A stretch of 64,000 nucleotides of DNA from Acidobacteriota bacterium. GTDB taxonomy: Bacteria; Acidobacteriota; Terriglobia; Bryobacterales; Bryobacteraceae. Made by a program: the position numbers and the translations under genes. A model generated the notes under the pieces. It was not told the origin of the DNA, did no database searches, and saw only the letters and a program-made list of their open reading frames with translations. Shown piece by piece: positions 26,371 through 36,951 of the stretch. Positions within the stretch are counted from its first letter, which is position 1, and the number at the start of each line of letters is the position of its first letter. The stretch lies in assembly GCA_016870995.1 (NCBI GenBank), contig VFZU01000005.1, positions 1-64,000 of the forward strand, in the 5' to 3' direction.

Positions 26371-27608
26371 GGGGATTGCCCCAGCAGTTTGACGATGTCT
26401 TCGTGGCCGGCGTCGGCTGCAACATCCCAAGCTGACTTTCCAGCCTTGTTTTTCAGGGTCCGGTCAGCACCCTTCGTCAAGAGAAAAGCCACGATTTCCT
26501 TCCGGCCCCAACTTGCGGCGTAGTGAAGCGGCGTGGCCTTCAGTTCACGATCTCTTGAGTTGATATCAGCGCCGCGACTCAGTAGCAAACCAGCCATCGG
26601 TAGTTGACCGGCAAGTGCCGCATCATGCAGCGGCGTGGCGCCGCTCTGATTGAGCGCATTCGCGCTGGCACCTGCGGCGAGCAACATCTCGGCGATATTG
26701 ACATGCCCCTTGAGGCAGGCGTCGTGAATGAGCGTACTGCCGTTGGCGGTAGGAGCGTCGGGGTCCATGCCGCGCTCAAGCAGCAGTTTCACCACTTCAG
26801 TAAGACCCTTCAAGACCGCGTCCTCAAGCTGTTTTGAGGCTCCGCGCGCATCGCCGCCGGCGATCTTTGCACCCTTACCCATCAGGTAATCCACAACCGC
26901 AGTTTGCCGCTGGCGCAGCGCCTCGTCGAGCGGCGTGGCACCACTCTGATCTTTCGCGTCCACTTCGGCGCCTGCAATGACCAGCAATCGAACCGCCTCG
27001 AGATGGCCTCTTGCCGCAGCTTCGTGAAGCGGTGTAATGCGCGTGTCCCGGATGCGATGCTTCGCATTGGCTCCCGCCTTCAGCAGTAGCTCGATGATCA
27101 CGCCGTGCCCCTTCCAGGCGGCCTCATCGAGAGGCGTTGCACCGGTGGAATCCTCCGCATCTACCTCCACCTTTTTCGCAAGCAGGAATTCGACAATCTC
27201 CCGATGCCCCCGGCTTGAAGCCAGATGGAGGCCAGTGGACCCCATGCGATGCCTGCGTTTGAGATCGGCCCCGCGTGCCGTCAGCAGTTCAACCAGTTCC
27301 AGGTGATTGGTGAGAATCGCGTAATGAAGCGGTGTGGAGCCGCTCTCAGCATGAGCTGCATTGATGTCCATGTGCGGAGCATCCACTTCTGCCCCGCGCT
27401 CCAGCAGCATCAGCGCGATTTCCTTATTCCCGGCCCATGCCGCGTCGTGCAGAGGCGTGCCACCCAGAGAATCACGTTCCCTAACAGAAGAGCCCTCCGC
27501 AAGGAGGGCCTTCACTTTCTCAATGTCGCCTGCGCGCACTGCCGTATGCAGTCCCTGGAATGCGTAAACACTCAGGGAGTACAACGCGAATATGGCGCAA
27601 GCCCTCAC
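26367..27608 (-). CDS. Secreted ankyrin-repeat protein
   Basis: 413 residues from a GTG at 27608, 16 bases after the stop of the thioredoxin-fold gene. This start gives the signal-like leader RACAIFALYSLSVYAFQG; an upstream ATG-frame extension to 27695 would overlap the previous gene. At least eleven ankyrin repeats follow to the end, with recurring G.TPLH.AA...H.EIVE.LL..GA patterns (GGTPLHDAAWAG, GSTPLHYAIL, GATPLDEAAWKG, KATPLHYAASWGRKEI). These mediate protein-protein binding, probably in the periplasm. It is the last gene of the nuoM-uvrA operon. Its partner is unknown. Confidence 0.88.
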   Translation of the reverse strand: MRACAIFALYSLSVYAFQGLHTAVRAGDIEKVKALLAEGSSVRERDSLGGTPLHDAAWAGNKEIALMLLERGAEVDAPHMDINAAHAESGSTPLHYAILTNHLELVELLTARGADLKRRHRMGSTGLHLASSRGHREIVEFLLAKKVEVDAEDSTGATPLDEAAWKGHGVIIELLLKAGANAKHRIRDTRITPLHEAAARGHLEAVRLLVIAGAEVDAKDQSGATPLDEALRQRQTAVVDYLMGKGAKIAGGDARGASKQLEDAVLKGLTEVVKLLLERGMDPDAPTANGSTLIHDACLKGHVNIAEMLLAAGASANALNQSGATPLHDAALAGQLPMAGLLLSRGADINSRDRELKATPLHYAASWGRKEIVAFLLTKGADRTLKNKAGKSAWDVAADAGHEDIVKLLGQSP

Positions 27609-27624
27609 ATTCGCTAGCCTAACG

Positions 27625-28185
27625 CTATTTCTTCTTCGTGGCGGGCGCAGGTGCGGCAGCTTTTCCTTCGGCCTGCAGTTTCTCGATTTCGGCAACCAGA
27701 CGGTCGCCGGAGATCACATCCGGGTAGAGCCCGGGCGCCGTCCACTGCCAATCCATACGGATCTCGCCTTTCTGATCGATCAGGAAGACGTGCGGGAAAT
27801 ACATGGCGGGCTTCTGCGGTGTTGCCTTTACGTAGCTGCCAGCCACCTGACCCATATCGAACAGGATGGGCGAGGTGACCTTGAAAACATTGATGTACTT
27901 CTTCACGTCGTCAAACGTGTCGGGCGGCACCACAATGCTGAGGATTCCAACGCTGTCACCAAACTTTGCCTTAACCCTGCCTTCGATCGACCGCGTCAGT
28001 GCCTGGCACTTGTCGCACTTGGTCTGCATGAACTCGACGATCAGCACCTTGCCCCGATAGTCGAGGATGTCGTGCTGCCGCATGTTGACATCGGGCAACG
28101 AGAAGCTGGGCGCGCGGCGTCCGCTGTATTCATTGGCCCCCATCAGTGCGAGTGCGCTTAGAGCGAACAAAACAATCTTCTGCAT
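27625..28185 (-). CDS. Exported thioredoxin-fold redoxin (TlpA/SCO-like)
   Basis: 186 residues with a signal peptide (MQKIVLFALSALALMGANE). The redoxin fold is seen as APSFSLPDVN, YRGKVLIVEFMQTKCDKCQAL, SIVVPPDTFDDVKKY, and VFLIDQKGEIRMDW. The active site is CDKC (Cys-x-x-Cys), like TlpA/ResA rather than peroxiredoxin. The C-terminus is a low-complexity Ala/Pro/Lys tail. It probably reduces or carries electrons to periplasmic disulfides. It starts 2 bases after the mtnA stop and is followed at 16 bases by the ankyrin gene. Confidence 0.88.
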   Translation of the reverse strand: MQKIVLFALSALALMGANEYSGRRAPSFSLPDVNMRQHDILDYRGKVLIVEFMQTKCDKCQALTRSIEGRVKAKFGDSVGILSIVVPPDTFDDVKKYINVFKVTSPILFDMGQVAGSYVKATPQKPAMYFPHVFLIDQKGEIRMDWQWTAPGLYPDVISGDRLVAEIEKLQAEGKAAAPAPATKKK

Positions 28186-28187
28186 GT

Positions 28188-29219
28188 TTATTTTCCTTCT
28201 ACCAGTTTTCTCAAGTTTTCTTCAAACGGCGCAGTGGCAACGCCTCGTTCGGTGATGATGCCCGCAACATAGCGATTCGGTGTAACGTCGAAAGCGGGGT
28301 TCTTCACCTTGGTGCCATCGGGTGCCACTTTGTGGCCGAACATCGCAGTCACTTCACTGGCTGACCGCTCTTCGATCGGGATCTGCTCGCCACCAGGAAT
28401 GCTGAGGTCGAGTGTTGAAATCGGAGCGGCTACATAAAACGGCACGCCGTTTTCCTTGGCCAATACAGCAACGCCGTAGGTTCCGATCTTGTTGGCTACA
28501 TCGCCATTTGCGGCGATGCGATCCGCACCGACTACAACGCAACCAATGCGACCGCTGCGCAGAAAATGACCTGCCATGTTATCGGTGATCAGCGTCGTAT
28601 CGATGCCATCCTTTTGCAACTCCCACACAGTGAGACGGCTGCCCTGCAAGAAAGGTCTCGTTTCGTCAGCGAAAACATCGATCTTCTTGCCGGCTTCGAC
28701 GGCCGCGCGTATGACACCGAGAGCGGTGCCATAGCCAGCAGTGGCGAGAGCGCCCGCGTTGCAATGCGTGAGAACCGTCTTGCCATCGGGCACGAGTGGC
28801 GCACCAAAAGCACCGATGCGCTTATTAATCGCGATGTCTTCGTCGTGCACCAGTTGGGCTTCAGCCATAAGCTTTTCACGAACAACGGAAAGCGGTTCGC
28901 CAGCCAGGCTCTGTCGCAAGCGGCGCATCCGCTCGATGCCCCAGAACAGGTTGACAGCCGTGGGGCGTGTGGCAGCGAGAGTCTGACAGATCGTTTCAAA
29001 TTCAGCGTCAAAGTTTTCGTCACTGGCCTGTTGCGCACCGAGCGCGACGCCCATCGCAGCGGCCACGCCAATCGCTGGCGCACCGCGAATAATCATCGTC
29101 TGAATGGCGTCGGCAACCGCCTTGTAGTCTGCGCAGAGGACAAACTCCTCCACATGCGGCAGCCGGGTTTGGTCGATCATTTCGACGCCCGCTGCGGTCC
29201 ATCGTAAGGTCTCAATCAT
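28188..29219 (-). CDS. mtnA: S-methyl-5-thioribose-1-phosphate isomerase
   Basis: Interconverts 5-methylthioribose-1-phosphate and 5-methylthioribulose-1-phosphate in methionine salvage; 343 residues, in the normal range. The eIF2B-like fold has [16 protein letters not shown], the catalytic Cys in [18 protein letters not shown], and the catalytic Asp in [20 protein letters not shown]. The C-terminus carries NPAFDVTP. The frame is intact. No other methionine-salvage gene is adjacent; it sits in a mixed operon between a CPBP protease gene and a thioredoxin-fold gene. Confidence 0.95.
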   Translation of the reverse strand: MIETLRWTAAGVEMIDQTRLPHVEEFVLCADYKAVADAIQTMIIRGAPAIGVAAAMGVALGAQQASDENFDAEFETICQTLAATRPTAVNLFWGIERMRRLRQSLAGEPLSVVREKLMAEAQLVHDEDIAINKRIGAFGAPLVPDGKTVLTHCNAGALATAGYGTALGVIRAAVEAGKKIDVFADETRPFLQGSRLTVWELQKDGIDTTLITDNMAGHFLRSGRIGCVVVGADRIAANGDVANKIGTYGVAVLAKENGVPFYVAAPISTLDLSIPGGEQIPIEERSASEVTAMFGHKVAPDGTKVKNPAFDVTPNRYVAGIITERGVATAPFEENLRKLVEGK

Positions 29220-29226
29220 GAATAGT

Positions 29227-29919
29227 TCAGTTCGTCTCCTTCAAAATCATCCCGAGCATAAAGGTCAGGTTGTAGGCCGCGTGCGTCAGTGAGGACGCGG
29301 CGGTGGATCCGGTCACGTGGCGGACAATGCCGAACACGACGCTCGCGATCGTCAAGATCACGAGCAGTTGCCAGTTCCAGTTGTATTGCGGCCCATGCAG
29401 AAGCGCAAAGGGCATCGCCGTAGCAAGCAGACCGCCCACCAGGCCAAGGCTGTGCACAAATAGCGGCTGGACAAATCCTCGAAAGATCAGCTCCTCAAAA
29501 ACAGGGCCAATCGTCGTGGCGGCGAAGCCAATGGCGAGCACGCTCGCTCTGTCAGTCATGAGCGAGTCGATCGGGAAAGGCTCGCGGCGGATGCCCAGAA
29601 AAAACGCAAGGATGGACATGCCAATGGCCAAAGCGGGCCCAATCAGGCCCGTAAGCATCATGCGTCGCCAGGGCACGCGCCAATCCATGGCGGCCCAAAA
29701 TTCGAGTCCATAGCGGGCTTGCAGCATGAAGTACAGGCTGCCCGCCACGCCGATGTAAATCAACATCTGAGAAAGGGCCGCGACAACCCCTTTTTGCGGA
29801 ACCAGGTAAGAAAGGCCCTTGGCGCTGATCGCTGCGAAGACCAGACACGGAAGCACGGCACCCAGCAAAATGCCGAGGTCCTCATAGCTCCAGACTGGTT
29901 CGCCGTCGCGCCGCTCCAT
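29227..29919 (-). CDS. CPBP (Abi/CAAX-type) intramembrane metalloprotease
   Basis: A polytopic membrane protein of 230 residues with the CPBP motifs in order: EELIFRGFV (EExxxR), FALLHG (FxxxH) and HAAYNL (HxxxN/D). These place two Glu and two His residues in the membrane as in the Rce1-type glutamate-dependent proteases. Six or more hydrophobic segments are visible, starting at residue 13. It is encoded 7 bases after the deoxyhypusine-synthase-like gene and 7 bases before mtnA. The substrate is unknown; bacterial members serve in peptide maturation or self-immunity, and nothing here favours either. Confidence 0.9.
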   Translation of the reverse strand: MERRDGEPVWSYEDLGILLGAVLPCLVFAAISAKGLSYLVPQKGVVAALSQMLIYIGVAGSLYFMLQARYGLEFWAAMDWRVPWRRMMLTGLIGPALAIGMSILAFFLGIRREPFPIDSLMTDRASVLAIGFAATTIGPVFEELIFRGFVQPLFVHSLGLVGGLLATAMPFALLHGPQYNWNWQLLVILTIASVVFGIVRHVTGSTAASSLTHAAYNLTFMLGMILKETN

Positions 29920-29926
29920 GCCCTAT

Positions 29927-30877
29927 TTAGCCTTCAACCAATAATGCCGCAATCAGCGGCACCATGATTTCATGGTGGCCGGTGAGCGAATAGCCTTTGC
30001 CGCCTGCTTTAGCGTGAGGTCGTTCGACGACGTTCATTTTGGGGCGGTAGTGCTGCAGGAAGTCGAAGTTGACCGTGGTGAAGTTTTCCAGCTTCACGCC
30101 CAGGTTACGAACGCTGCTAACTACCTTGAGAAACACTTCTGGAAGAACAACGGCACTGCCGCAGTTCACGTAGACGCCGCCGTCGCTCATCTCGCTGACA
30201 ATGCCGCACAACAGTTTGAAGTCATGCAGCGTGCCGCGGCCCAGGGCAGAACCGTCCGCGATGGGATGGGCATGCGGTGTATCAGTCCCCATGGCGAGAT
30301 GCACCGTAACGGGAACCCCACGCAGCCAGGCTGCATAAAGTACGCTTTGTTCGCGCAAGCCCGGCTTGCCAACTTCGTCGAGCTTTTGGCCATAAGCCTC
30401 ACCAAGGCCGATGCCACTAGCGGCAATGGCCGCCTCATTCATCCAGCGGCCCGTTTCTTCTGCGCTACCGAAGCTGCCATCTGGCAAGACGGCTTCCACA
30501 TCTTCGCTGGTGGCGCCGCAGATGCCGATCTCAAAATCATGAATCGAAGTGGATCCGTTCATCGCGAAAGCAGTGATAAAGCCTCGCACCATCAGGTCGA
30601 TGAGCGTCGGGGCAAGCCCGCACTTGATTACGTGGCCGCCCATGCCCCAGATTACAGGTTTGCCTTGGGCGCGGGCGTTGCGGATGGCCGCCACAATGGC
30701 GCGAAGCGTGTCGGCTGCGAGTAGCTTGGGCAGCTTGTCAATCAGGGTGGCGACGCTGTCGCCCTTGGTATGCGGTGTGGCGAAATGCTCCACCTGCACT
30801 TTGCCGCCGCGATCGAAAACGCTGACGGTTTTTAGACCTCCAAGGTCCATCGGTTGCTGTCTGTACTTGCTGCTCAA
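29927..30877 (-). CDS. Deoxyhypusine synthase-like protein
   Basis: 316 residues. The central part has the Rossmann-type layout I associate with deoxyhypusine-synthase-like bacterial proteins: [68 protein letters not shown], and [17 protein letters not shown]. No eIF5A substrate exists in bacteria, so homospermidine synthesis or another NAD- or polyamine-linked reaction would be needed; the Lys-containing catalytic block of true deoxyhypusine synthase (WGK) is not evident. The start overlaps the uvrA stop by four bases. The assignment rests on memory of the family and is moderate. Confidence 0.6.
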   Translation of the reverse strand: MSSKYRQQPMDLGGLKTVSVFDRGGKVQVEHFATPHTKGDSVATLIDKLPKLLAADTLRAIVAAIRNARAQGKPVIWGMGGHVIKCGLAPTLIDLMVRGFITAFAMNGSTSIHDFEIGICGATSEDVEAVLPDGSFGSAEETGRWMNEAAIAASGIGLGEAYGQKLDEVGKPGLREQSVLYAAWLRGVPVTVHLAMGTDTPHAHPIADGSALGRGTLHDFKLLCGIVSEMSDGGVYVNCGSAVVLPEVFLKVVSSVRNLGVKLENFTTVNFDFLQHYRPKMNVVERPHAKAGGKGYSLTGHHEIMVPLIAALLVEG

Positions 30878-33651
30878 TTCTTGCCGCCCTTCTGAAGCAG
30901 TTTGGCGAGAGCCTGCCCTGTATAGCTTTTCTTGTTGGCCGCGATATCCTCGGGCGTACCGCTAGCGATCAATTGGCCGCCACCTTCGCCGCCCTCTGGG
31001 CCCATGTCGAGAATCCAGTCCGCACACTTGATAACGTCGAGATTATGTTCGATAACCAGCACGGTATTGCCGAGATCGACTAGTTTCTGCAGCACTTCGA
31101 GCAATCGCCGGACGTCCTCGAAGTGAAGTCCGGTGGTTGGTTCATCGAGAATGTAGATCGTGCGGCCGGTCTGGCGCTTACTCAGTTCTTTTGCGAGTTT
31201 GATGCGTTGCGCCTCGCCGCCACTCAGTGTCGTGGAGCTTTGGCCGAGGTGCAAATAACCGAGGCCGACGTCGACAAGAGTGTCGAGCTTGACTGAGATT
31301 CCCGGGATGTTGGCCAGCAGTTGCGCTGCGTCCTCGATGGTCGTATCGAGAAGGTCGGCGATGCTCTTGCCTTTGTATTTCACTTGCAGCGTTTCATGGT
31401 TGTAGCGCTTGCCACGGCAGACGTCGCACATCACATAGACGTCAGGCAAAAAGTTCATCTCGATGCGCTTCATGCCATCGCCCTGGCAGGCTTCGCATCG
31501 TCCACCCTTGACGTTAAAGCTGAAACGCCCCCCCTTGTAGCCGCGCTCGCGGCTTTCAGGAAGCATGGCGTAGAGGTCGCGGATCGGCGAAAACACTTGC
31601 GTGTATGTCGCCGGGTTAGAGCGCGGGGTTCGCCCAATCGGGCTTTGGTCGATCTCGATGACTTTGTCGATTTCGCCGAGGCCCATGATGCGCTCGTGCT
31701 TGCCGGGTTGTGCTTTGGATCCGTAAACGAACTTGGCCAGCGTGCGATACAGAATGTCATTCACCAGCGTCGATTTGCCACTGCCCGAAACACCCGTCAC
31801 CGCGATCAACATCCCGAGGGGGATTTCGGCGGTCACATTTTTGAGGTTATGTTCGGTGGCGTTGAGGATTTTCAGCCGCTTTCCGTTTCCTATGCGGCGC
31901 ACCGACGGCACTGCGATCTCAAGCTTGCCACTGAGGTACTGCCCGGTGAGGCTGCCCTTGGTGCGGGCGATCTCCTTGGCCGTACCGGATGCAACCACTT
32001 CTCCGCCCAACCGGCCCGCGCCCGGGCCGAGGTCGATCACGTAATCGGCGCGCTCGATCGTATCCTGGTCATGCTCCACGACAAGCACTGTGTTGCCCAT
32101 ATCGCGCAGGTGTTCGAGTGTTTCAAGGAGCCGGTCGTTGTCTCTCGGGTGAAGGCCAATGCTGGGCTCGTCGAGTACGTAAAGGACACCGCGCAACTGG
32201 CTGCCGATCTGCGTTGCGAGCCGGATGCGTTGGGCCTCGCCGCCACTTAGCGTCTGCGCACTGCGCTCCATGCTGAGGTAGTCGAGCCCGACGGCGTTGA
32301 GAAATTCAAGCCGCGTGCGCACTTCGTGCAGAACCCCGCCAGCGATGTCGTCTTCCCGCTTTGTCAACTTCCAGGTGTTGACGGTTTCAATGGCGCGCTT
32401 CACGCTCATCGCGGTGAGTTCGCTCACCCTCGTGCCCTTCACGCGCACGGCCAGGCTCGCTGGTTGCAGTCGTTGGCCATGACAGGCAGGGCACTCCCGA
32501 GAGGTCATGAAATCGCTGAGGTACTCGCGATAACTATCGGTGGCGCTTTCCAGATTGTCCGCCAGCAGCCTCAGGATGCCTGGATAGGCTCCCTTGCCGT
32601 TCATCAGGATGTCCTGTTCGGTGGCCGAGAGCTTGCCCCAGGGCTTGGCGAGATCGATGTTGTTCTTCCAGGCGCCGTCCGTGACTCGCTGGCCGACGTA
32701 GTTAGAAGCAGCGCCGGGGCCGAGGCCGCCGTCGAATAAGGGTCGCGAAGCATCGACAATCACCTTGTCTGCGTCAAAGCTCCACATGCTGCCGAGGCCG
32801 TTACATTCCGGGCAGGCGCCATAGGGGCTGTTAAAGCTGAAGCTGCGCGGCTCAAGAACCGGCACACTGGTTCCACACGAAGGGCAGGCCATCTTTTGCG
32901 AGTACATGCGCTCGCTGGCCTCCGCGCCGTTTTCACCGAGGATGCTCACCAGCACGAGGCCATCGGCCAGCTTGGTGGCGGTCTCGATTGAAGCCTCAAG
33001 TCGCTTGCCGATGTCGGGCTTCAACACCAATCGGTCCACCACAACTTCGATCGTGTGGTTCTTGCGCTTGTCGAGGATGATCTCGTCTTCGAGGTTGCGC
33101 ATCACTCCGTCCACACGGGCTTTGACAAATCCCTGACGCGCAAACTTCTCAAGTTCTTTTTTGTACTCGCCCTTGCGGCCCCGCACCACCGGCGCGAGGA
33201 TCATGATGCGCGAGCTTTCGGGGATCTCAGCGATGCGCTCCAGGATCTGCGCCGTGCTTTGCCGGCTGATCTCGGTGTCGCAGGTCGGGCAGTGCGGCGT
33301 GCCGATCGAAGAATAGAGCAGACGCACATAGTCGTAGATCTCGGTGATCGTGCCGACTGTAGACCTTGGGCTCCGGCTCGTGGTTTTCTGCTCGATCGAG
33401 ATGGCGGGGCTGAGGCCTTCGATCGAATCCACTTCGGGCCGCTCCATCTGATCGAGAAACTGCCGGGCATAGGGCGAAAGAGTCTCGACATAGCGGCGCT
33501 GACCCTCTGCATAAATGGTGTCGAACGCAAGTGAAGATTTACCACTGCCGCTCAAGCCGGTGATGACCGTGAGCGAATTGCGAGGAATCTCAACATCGAT
33601 GCTCTTGAGGTTGTGCTGCCGTGCTCCGTGCACGCTAATTCGATTGAGCAT
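30874..33651 (-). CDS. uvrA: Excinuclease ABC subunit A
   Basis: The damage-recognition ATPase of nucleotide excision repair, 925 residues. Two ABC ATPase modules are present: Walker [11 protein letters not shown] near residue 33 and [10 protein letters not shown] near residue 620, with two LSGGEAQRI signatures and two LDEPS/LDEPT Walker B motifs. The zinc finger at about 235-270 has two CxxC pairs (CPSCG, CPECN), and the second near 715-745 has CEAC and [16 protein letters not shown] and [17 protein letters not shown] are conserved. It overlaps nuoM by 17 bases at the start and the deoxyhypusine-synthase-like gene by four at the end. The frame is intact. Confidence 0.97.
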   Translation of the reverse strand: MLNRISVHGARQHNLKSIDVEIPRNSLTVITGLSGSGKSSLAFDTIYAEGQRRYVETLSPYARQFLDQMERPEVDSIEGLSPAISIEQKTTSRSPRSTVGTITEIYDYVRLLYSSIGTPHCPTCDTEISRQSTAQILERIAEIPESSRIMILAPVVRGRKGEYKKELEKFARQGFVKARVDGVMRNLEDEIILDKRKNHTIEVVVDRLVLKPDIGKRLEASIETATKLADGLVLVSILGENGAEASERMYSQKMACPSCGTSVPVLEPRSFSFNSPYGACPECNGLGSMWSFDADKVIVDASRPLFDGGLGPGAASNYVGQRVTDGAWKNNIDLAKPWGKLSATEQDILMNGKGAYPGILRLLADNLESATDSYREYLSDFMTSRECPACHGQRLQPASLAVRVKGTRVSELTAMSVKRAIETVNTWKLTKREDDIAGGVLHEVRTRLEFLNAVGLDYLSMERSAQTLSGGEAQRIRLATQIGSQLRGVLYVLDEPSIGLHPRDNDRLLETLEHLRDMGNTVLVVEHDQDTIERADYVIDLGPGAGRLGGEVVASGTAKEIARTKGSLTGQYLSGKLEIAVPSVRRIGNGKRLKILNATEHNLKNVTAEIPLGMLIAVTGVSGSGKSTLVNDILYRTLAKFVYGSKAQPGKHERIMGLGEIDKVIEIDQSPIGRTPRSNPATYTQVFSPIRDLYAMLPESRERGYKGGRFSFNVKGGRCEACQGDGMKRIEMNFLPDVYVMCDVCRGKRYNHETLQVKYKGKSIADLLDTTIEDAAQLLANIPGISVKLDTLVDVGLGYLHLGQSSTTLSGGEAQRIKLAKELSKRQTGRTIYILDEPTTGLHFEDVRRLLEVLQKLVDLGNTVLVIEHNLDVIKCADWILDMGPEGGEGGGQLIASGTPEDIAANKKSYTGQALAKLLQKGGKN

Positions 33652-35134
33652 AGTAGTTCGGCCTCACTTTCTCCATGATCTGTTTCACGGGCCGCTCAAG
33701 CATGTCGAAAGCCGGTTGCGGGTAGACGCCGATCCCGATGGCGGCGATCAGGAAAGGCAGCACGACGGCCCATTCGCGCCCACTTAAGTCCGCAAGCCCA
33801 AGATTCTTCGCGCTGGTTTCGCCAAGCGTGACGCGTTGGTAGCACCACAGCAGGTAGGCAACAGTAAGCACGACGCCGAGGCCAGCCCATAGCGCCCAAG
33901 GCACACTCATTTCGAATGCGCCTGTCAGGATGCGAAGCTCGCCGACAAAGCCATTGAGCGGAGGAAGACCCATCGAGCTCACAGCGGCAATTAGAAATAC
34001 GAACGAAAAGGCTGGCATCGGGCCGAACAGGCCGCCGTACTCGGAGATCTCGCGCGTATGACGCCGCTCATACATCAGGCCTACGAGGATAAAGAGCAAG
34101 CCGGTTGAAATGCCGTGGTTCACCTGCTGCAACATGCTCCCGGAGATGCCCGCCGGGTTGAGAGAAAACATGCCGAGCATGCAGAAGCCCATGTGGCTGA
34201 CGCTCGAATAGGCGATGAGGCGCTTCCAGTCTTTTTGCTTCAGGCAAACCAGGGCCCCGTAAACAATAGCGATCAGGGCTAATACGCTCATCCACCAGAG
34301 CACATTGGCTTGCTTGACGGTTTCAGGTACTCCGGGCAGAACCAGACGAAGAAATCCGTAAGTACCCATCTTGAGCATGATGCTGGCTAGATAAACGCTG
34401 CCCACTGTGGGGGCTTCGGTATGCGCGTCCGGCAGCCAGGTATGAAACGGTGCCATTGGAACTTTGACAGCAAGGCCAGCGAACATCAGCCAGAAAATCC
34501 AGAGGCCGAGATCGCCCTCAGGCTTGGTGGCCCAGAGAGCCGGCAGGCTGAAGCTGAAGAAGCCGGTCTGGCGCCAGTGCTCGAAGTACAACAGCAGCAA
34601 GCCGACAAGCAACAGCATGCTGCCCGCCACGGTGTAGACGATAAATTTCATCGCGGCCATGCGGCGCTGCTCGCCCCCCCAAATCGCGATCAGGAAAAAC
34701 ATCGGGATCAGCGAAGCTTCGAAGAAGACAAAAAAGAGCAACGCATCCACGGCGAGGAAAACCCCGGCAACGCAGCTTTGGAGGATCAGGAGCGAAACGT
34801 AAAATTCCTTGAGGCGGGTGTCGATCGCATTCCAACTTGCCAGGGAGGCGAGAAAGCCGACGGCGCTGGTCATCGCGAACAGCAACATGGAGTAGCCATC
34901 GACTCCCAGAAAAAACTCCGCGCCCAGGCTGGGAATCCAGGGTAGGCGCTGAATAAACTGAAGATCGTGCGTGGCATCGAAACGGCCTAGCAGGGTGAGT
35001 GTCCAAAGCGCATTACAGCCCAAAACGAGGTTGGCCCAGAACTTGACGAGCACTGGTTTCGAGCTTGGCAGCAGAGTGAGGATCAGCCCGCCCAGCATGG
35101 GGAGAAACAGGATCAAGGTCAGATTATCGGCCAT
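33635..35134 (-). CDS. nuoM: NADH-quinone oxidoreductase subunit M
   Basis: A proton-pumping antiporter-like membrane subunit of complex I, 499 residues with about 14 transmembrane helices. Diagnostic segments are [61 protein letters not shown] and [11 protein letters not shown], carrying the conserved Glu, Lys and His residues of the proton channel. No other nuo gene is present: an intrinsic terminator lies just upstream and uvrA overlaps downstream. It may be an extra or relocated nuoM copy, or belong to a complex I whose genes are dispersed. Confidence 0.93.
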   Translation of the reverse strand: MADNLTLILFLPMLGGLILTLLPSSKPVLVKFWANLVLGCNALWTLTLLGRFDATHDLQFIQRLPWIPSLGAEFFLGVDGYSMLLFAMTSAVGFLASLASWNAIDTRLKEFYVSLLILQSCVAGVFLAVDALLFFVFFEASLIPMFFLIAIWGGEQRRMAAMKFIVYTVAGSMLLLVGLLLLYFEHWRQTGFFSFSLPALWATKPEGDLGLWIFWLMFAGLAVKVPMAPFHTWLPDAHTEAPTVGSVYLASIMLKMGTYGFLRLVLPGVPETVKQANVLWWMSVLALIAIVYGALVCLKQKDWKRLIAYSSVSHMGFCMLGMFSLNPAGISGSMLQQVNHGISTGLLFILVGLMYERRHTREISEYGGLFGPMPAFSFVFLIAAVSSMGLPPLNGFVGELRILTGAFEMSVPWALWAGLGVVLTVAYLLWCYQRVTLGETSAKNLGLADLSGREWAVVLPFLIAAIGIGVYPQPAFDMLERPVKQIMEKVRPNYYAQSN

Positions 35135-35144
35135 GGAAACAAGA

Positions 35145-35174
35145 GGAGGGCGGCCCGAGCACAGGCCGCCCTCC
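35145..35174 (-). terminator. Rho-independent terminator after the TIGR03437-type gene
   Basis: A perfect 11-bp stem (GGAGGGCGGCC at 35145-35155 and GGCCGCCCTCC at 35164-35174) has an 8-base loop and, on the minus strand, is followed by a T-rich TCTTGTTT. It lies between the stop of the secreted protein gene (35201) and the nuoM start (35134) and separates the two transcription units. Confidence 0.75.
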
Positions 35175-35200
35175 CTTCAGTTTAGCTGGTATGAGTTGCT

Positions 35201-36907
35201 TTACTGGTAGTTCACCGATTTGGCAACAGTATTCACGGAAACGATCACACCGGTGTCGATTCCAGGTGCGGTGAATTCACGCGGGTTGCTGACGCTGCCG
35301 ACACTGAAAACACCAACCGGTGAGAGGCTCGCGCCGGACGGGGAGGCCGGCAGTGCGAGCAGGATCGAAGGAGGCACAGTGAATGTGCCCACGCTAGCCC
35401 GCTCGAGACAGATGAAGAATCCAGCGACTGCGTTGTCAGCCAGTTCGCTGAGCGAATAGCCATAGATCTGTACCAAATCGTTGGCCCCGCCGCCTGTCCA
35501 ATTCACCACTTGGCCATTTGCCCGATTTACGTTGGTCGTGGATGCACGATTGGTCCAATTCACATTGGGGGGCAACGTGAAGCTGGCGTTGAAAGCACCG
35601 ACATCCGGGCCGCCGGAACCATTGTTGAAAGTGTAGTTTCCAGCAACGAGGTAACCGTCGGGGTCGCCACCACCACCCGGAGCGCCGGGTATGGAGATGC
35701 CACCAGTGGCCAGGGTCTCAGAATAGGTGCCGATGAGGTTCGGAACCGGCTTGAGACTCTTCGCGCCTTTCGGGCCGTTGACGTTGATCAGCGCGCCAGC
35801 ATTGAGGCCACGAGGGCGGATCGGATCGACTGGCGTGAGATTGTTGCTCTGGCCAACGAAGACGTAACAGGTTCCGATGCTGGGTACTCCAGCAACGCTG
35901 AGCTGGCCACCAGTGTTGATGGTCTGAGCAGTATACTCTTTGAAGTCAGCCGCACCGGTATCTGTCTTGATCGATTGGTTTCCGAGGAAGGGAACCGTGA
36001 TTTCCAGATCCGCGCGCACAAGAGCAATGGACCCCAATTTAACCGATCCTCCAGCGTTGATGCGATCCAGTTGGGCGCTCGAAAGGCCCAGCGGATCCTG
36101 GCAGGTACCGCCATTCGGCGCGACAGCAATCGAGGTGTAGTTGCTCACCAGATTTCCGATCTTGATTCCGACCGGCACGGAGCAGCCTTCGACGCCAGCC
36201 GGCACCGTGAAGTTGATCTGGTCAAGACCAGCGAAACCAGGGGCGCGACCTGCGTAAGCAACGCTTGCCCTGCGACCGCCGACAAACAGTTCCACGTTGG
36301 CCGCTCCGATCTGCACAGCGGGAGCGGCGGAGTTATCCGCGTTGCCGGCGGGCAAGGGGCCGAGGCCTGTGCCGTAGAGAATCAATGTCTGGCCCGGGCG
36401 TGCGGCTTTCAGCGCCGTGTTAACAGGTTGTGAAGTTGCAGATTCGAAATTTGTGATCACCCCCGGCCCACTGCCAGCCTGGTTCAAGCTGAAGGTGCCG
36501 AAGGAAGCATTCACCACCCGGAAGCCGCGCGGGGCGCTGGATTGTCCGTTGAAGGTGACTGTGAGGGTGGCATTTCCCACGGGAGTATTAGACGGCAGAA
36601 TGGCGGCAAGTTGTCCTGCCAGCGTATAAACGAGCGGACAGTCCAGCGTTTGGCCTCCGCTGGTAACTCTGACATTTGTGCCTGCCAGAGTCGAGGGAAG
36701 GGGGAAACCGGCCAGTGCAATATTCGCCGGGCCCATGCGCACACCAAAAACAACAAAGATGGAGCCTTGGGCGATGGCACCACCTGGCAACTTGGCGCTC
36801 ATATAGCTGGCAGCATTGAGAATGCCGCCGTCGTTCACAGCAGGCTGAGCGAACAGCGCTGAACACGCCGCAGTCGCCAAGAGTGCTTGGATGAAGGTTC
36901 TACTCAT
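35201..36907 (-). CDS. Secreted protein with Solibacter-type TIGR03437-like domain
   Basis: 568 residues from the ATG at 36907 (MSRTFIQALLATAACSALFAQ is a clean signal peptide; an upstream frame extension to 36955 adds 16 residues ahead of it). Residues about 25-255 follow the pattern of the C-terminal domain first described in Solibacter: ILNAASY, GSIFVVFG.RMGP, LYGTGLGPL, DQINFTVPAGVEGC.VPV, then NYTSIAV. The remaining ~300 residues have Gly/Asn/Ser-rich beta-type sequence and no motif I can name. The protein is likely extracellular and adhesive or structural. The gene is followed by an intrinsic terminator and preceded by a GNAT gene 44 bases away. Confidence 0.82.
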   Translation of the reverse strand: MSRTFIQALLATAACSALFAQPAVNDGGILNAASYMSAKLPGGAIAQGSIFVVFGVRMGPANIALAGFPLPSTLAGTNVRVTSGGQTLDCPLVYTLAGQLAAILPSNTPVGNATLTVTFNGQSSAPRGFRVVNASFGTFSLNQAGSGPGVITNFESATSQPVNTALKAARPGQTLILYGTGLGPLPAGNADNSAAPAVQIGAANVELFVGGRRASVAYAGRAPGFAGLDQINFTVPAGVEGCSVPVGIKIGNLVSNYTSIAVAPNGGTCQDPLGLSSAQLDRINAGGSVKLGSIALVRADLEITVPFLGNQSIKTDTGAADFKEYTAQTINTGGQLSVAGVPSIGTCYVFVGQSNNLTPVDPIRPRGLNAGALINVNGPKGAKSLKPVPNLIGTYSETLATGGISIPGAPGGGGDPDGYLVAGNYTFNNGSGGPDVGAFNASFTLPPNVNWTNRASTTNVNRANGQVVNWTGGGANDLVQIYGYSLSELADNAVAGFFICLERASVGTFTVPPSILLALPASPSGASLSPVGVFSVGSVSNPREFTAPGIDTGVIVSVNTVAKSVNYQ

Positions 36908-36951
36908 AGATTCATAATAGAAGCGCAATGAGATGAGCAATAGGCTCAAAA

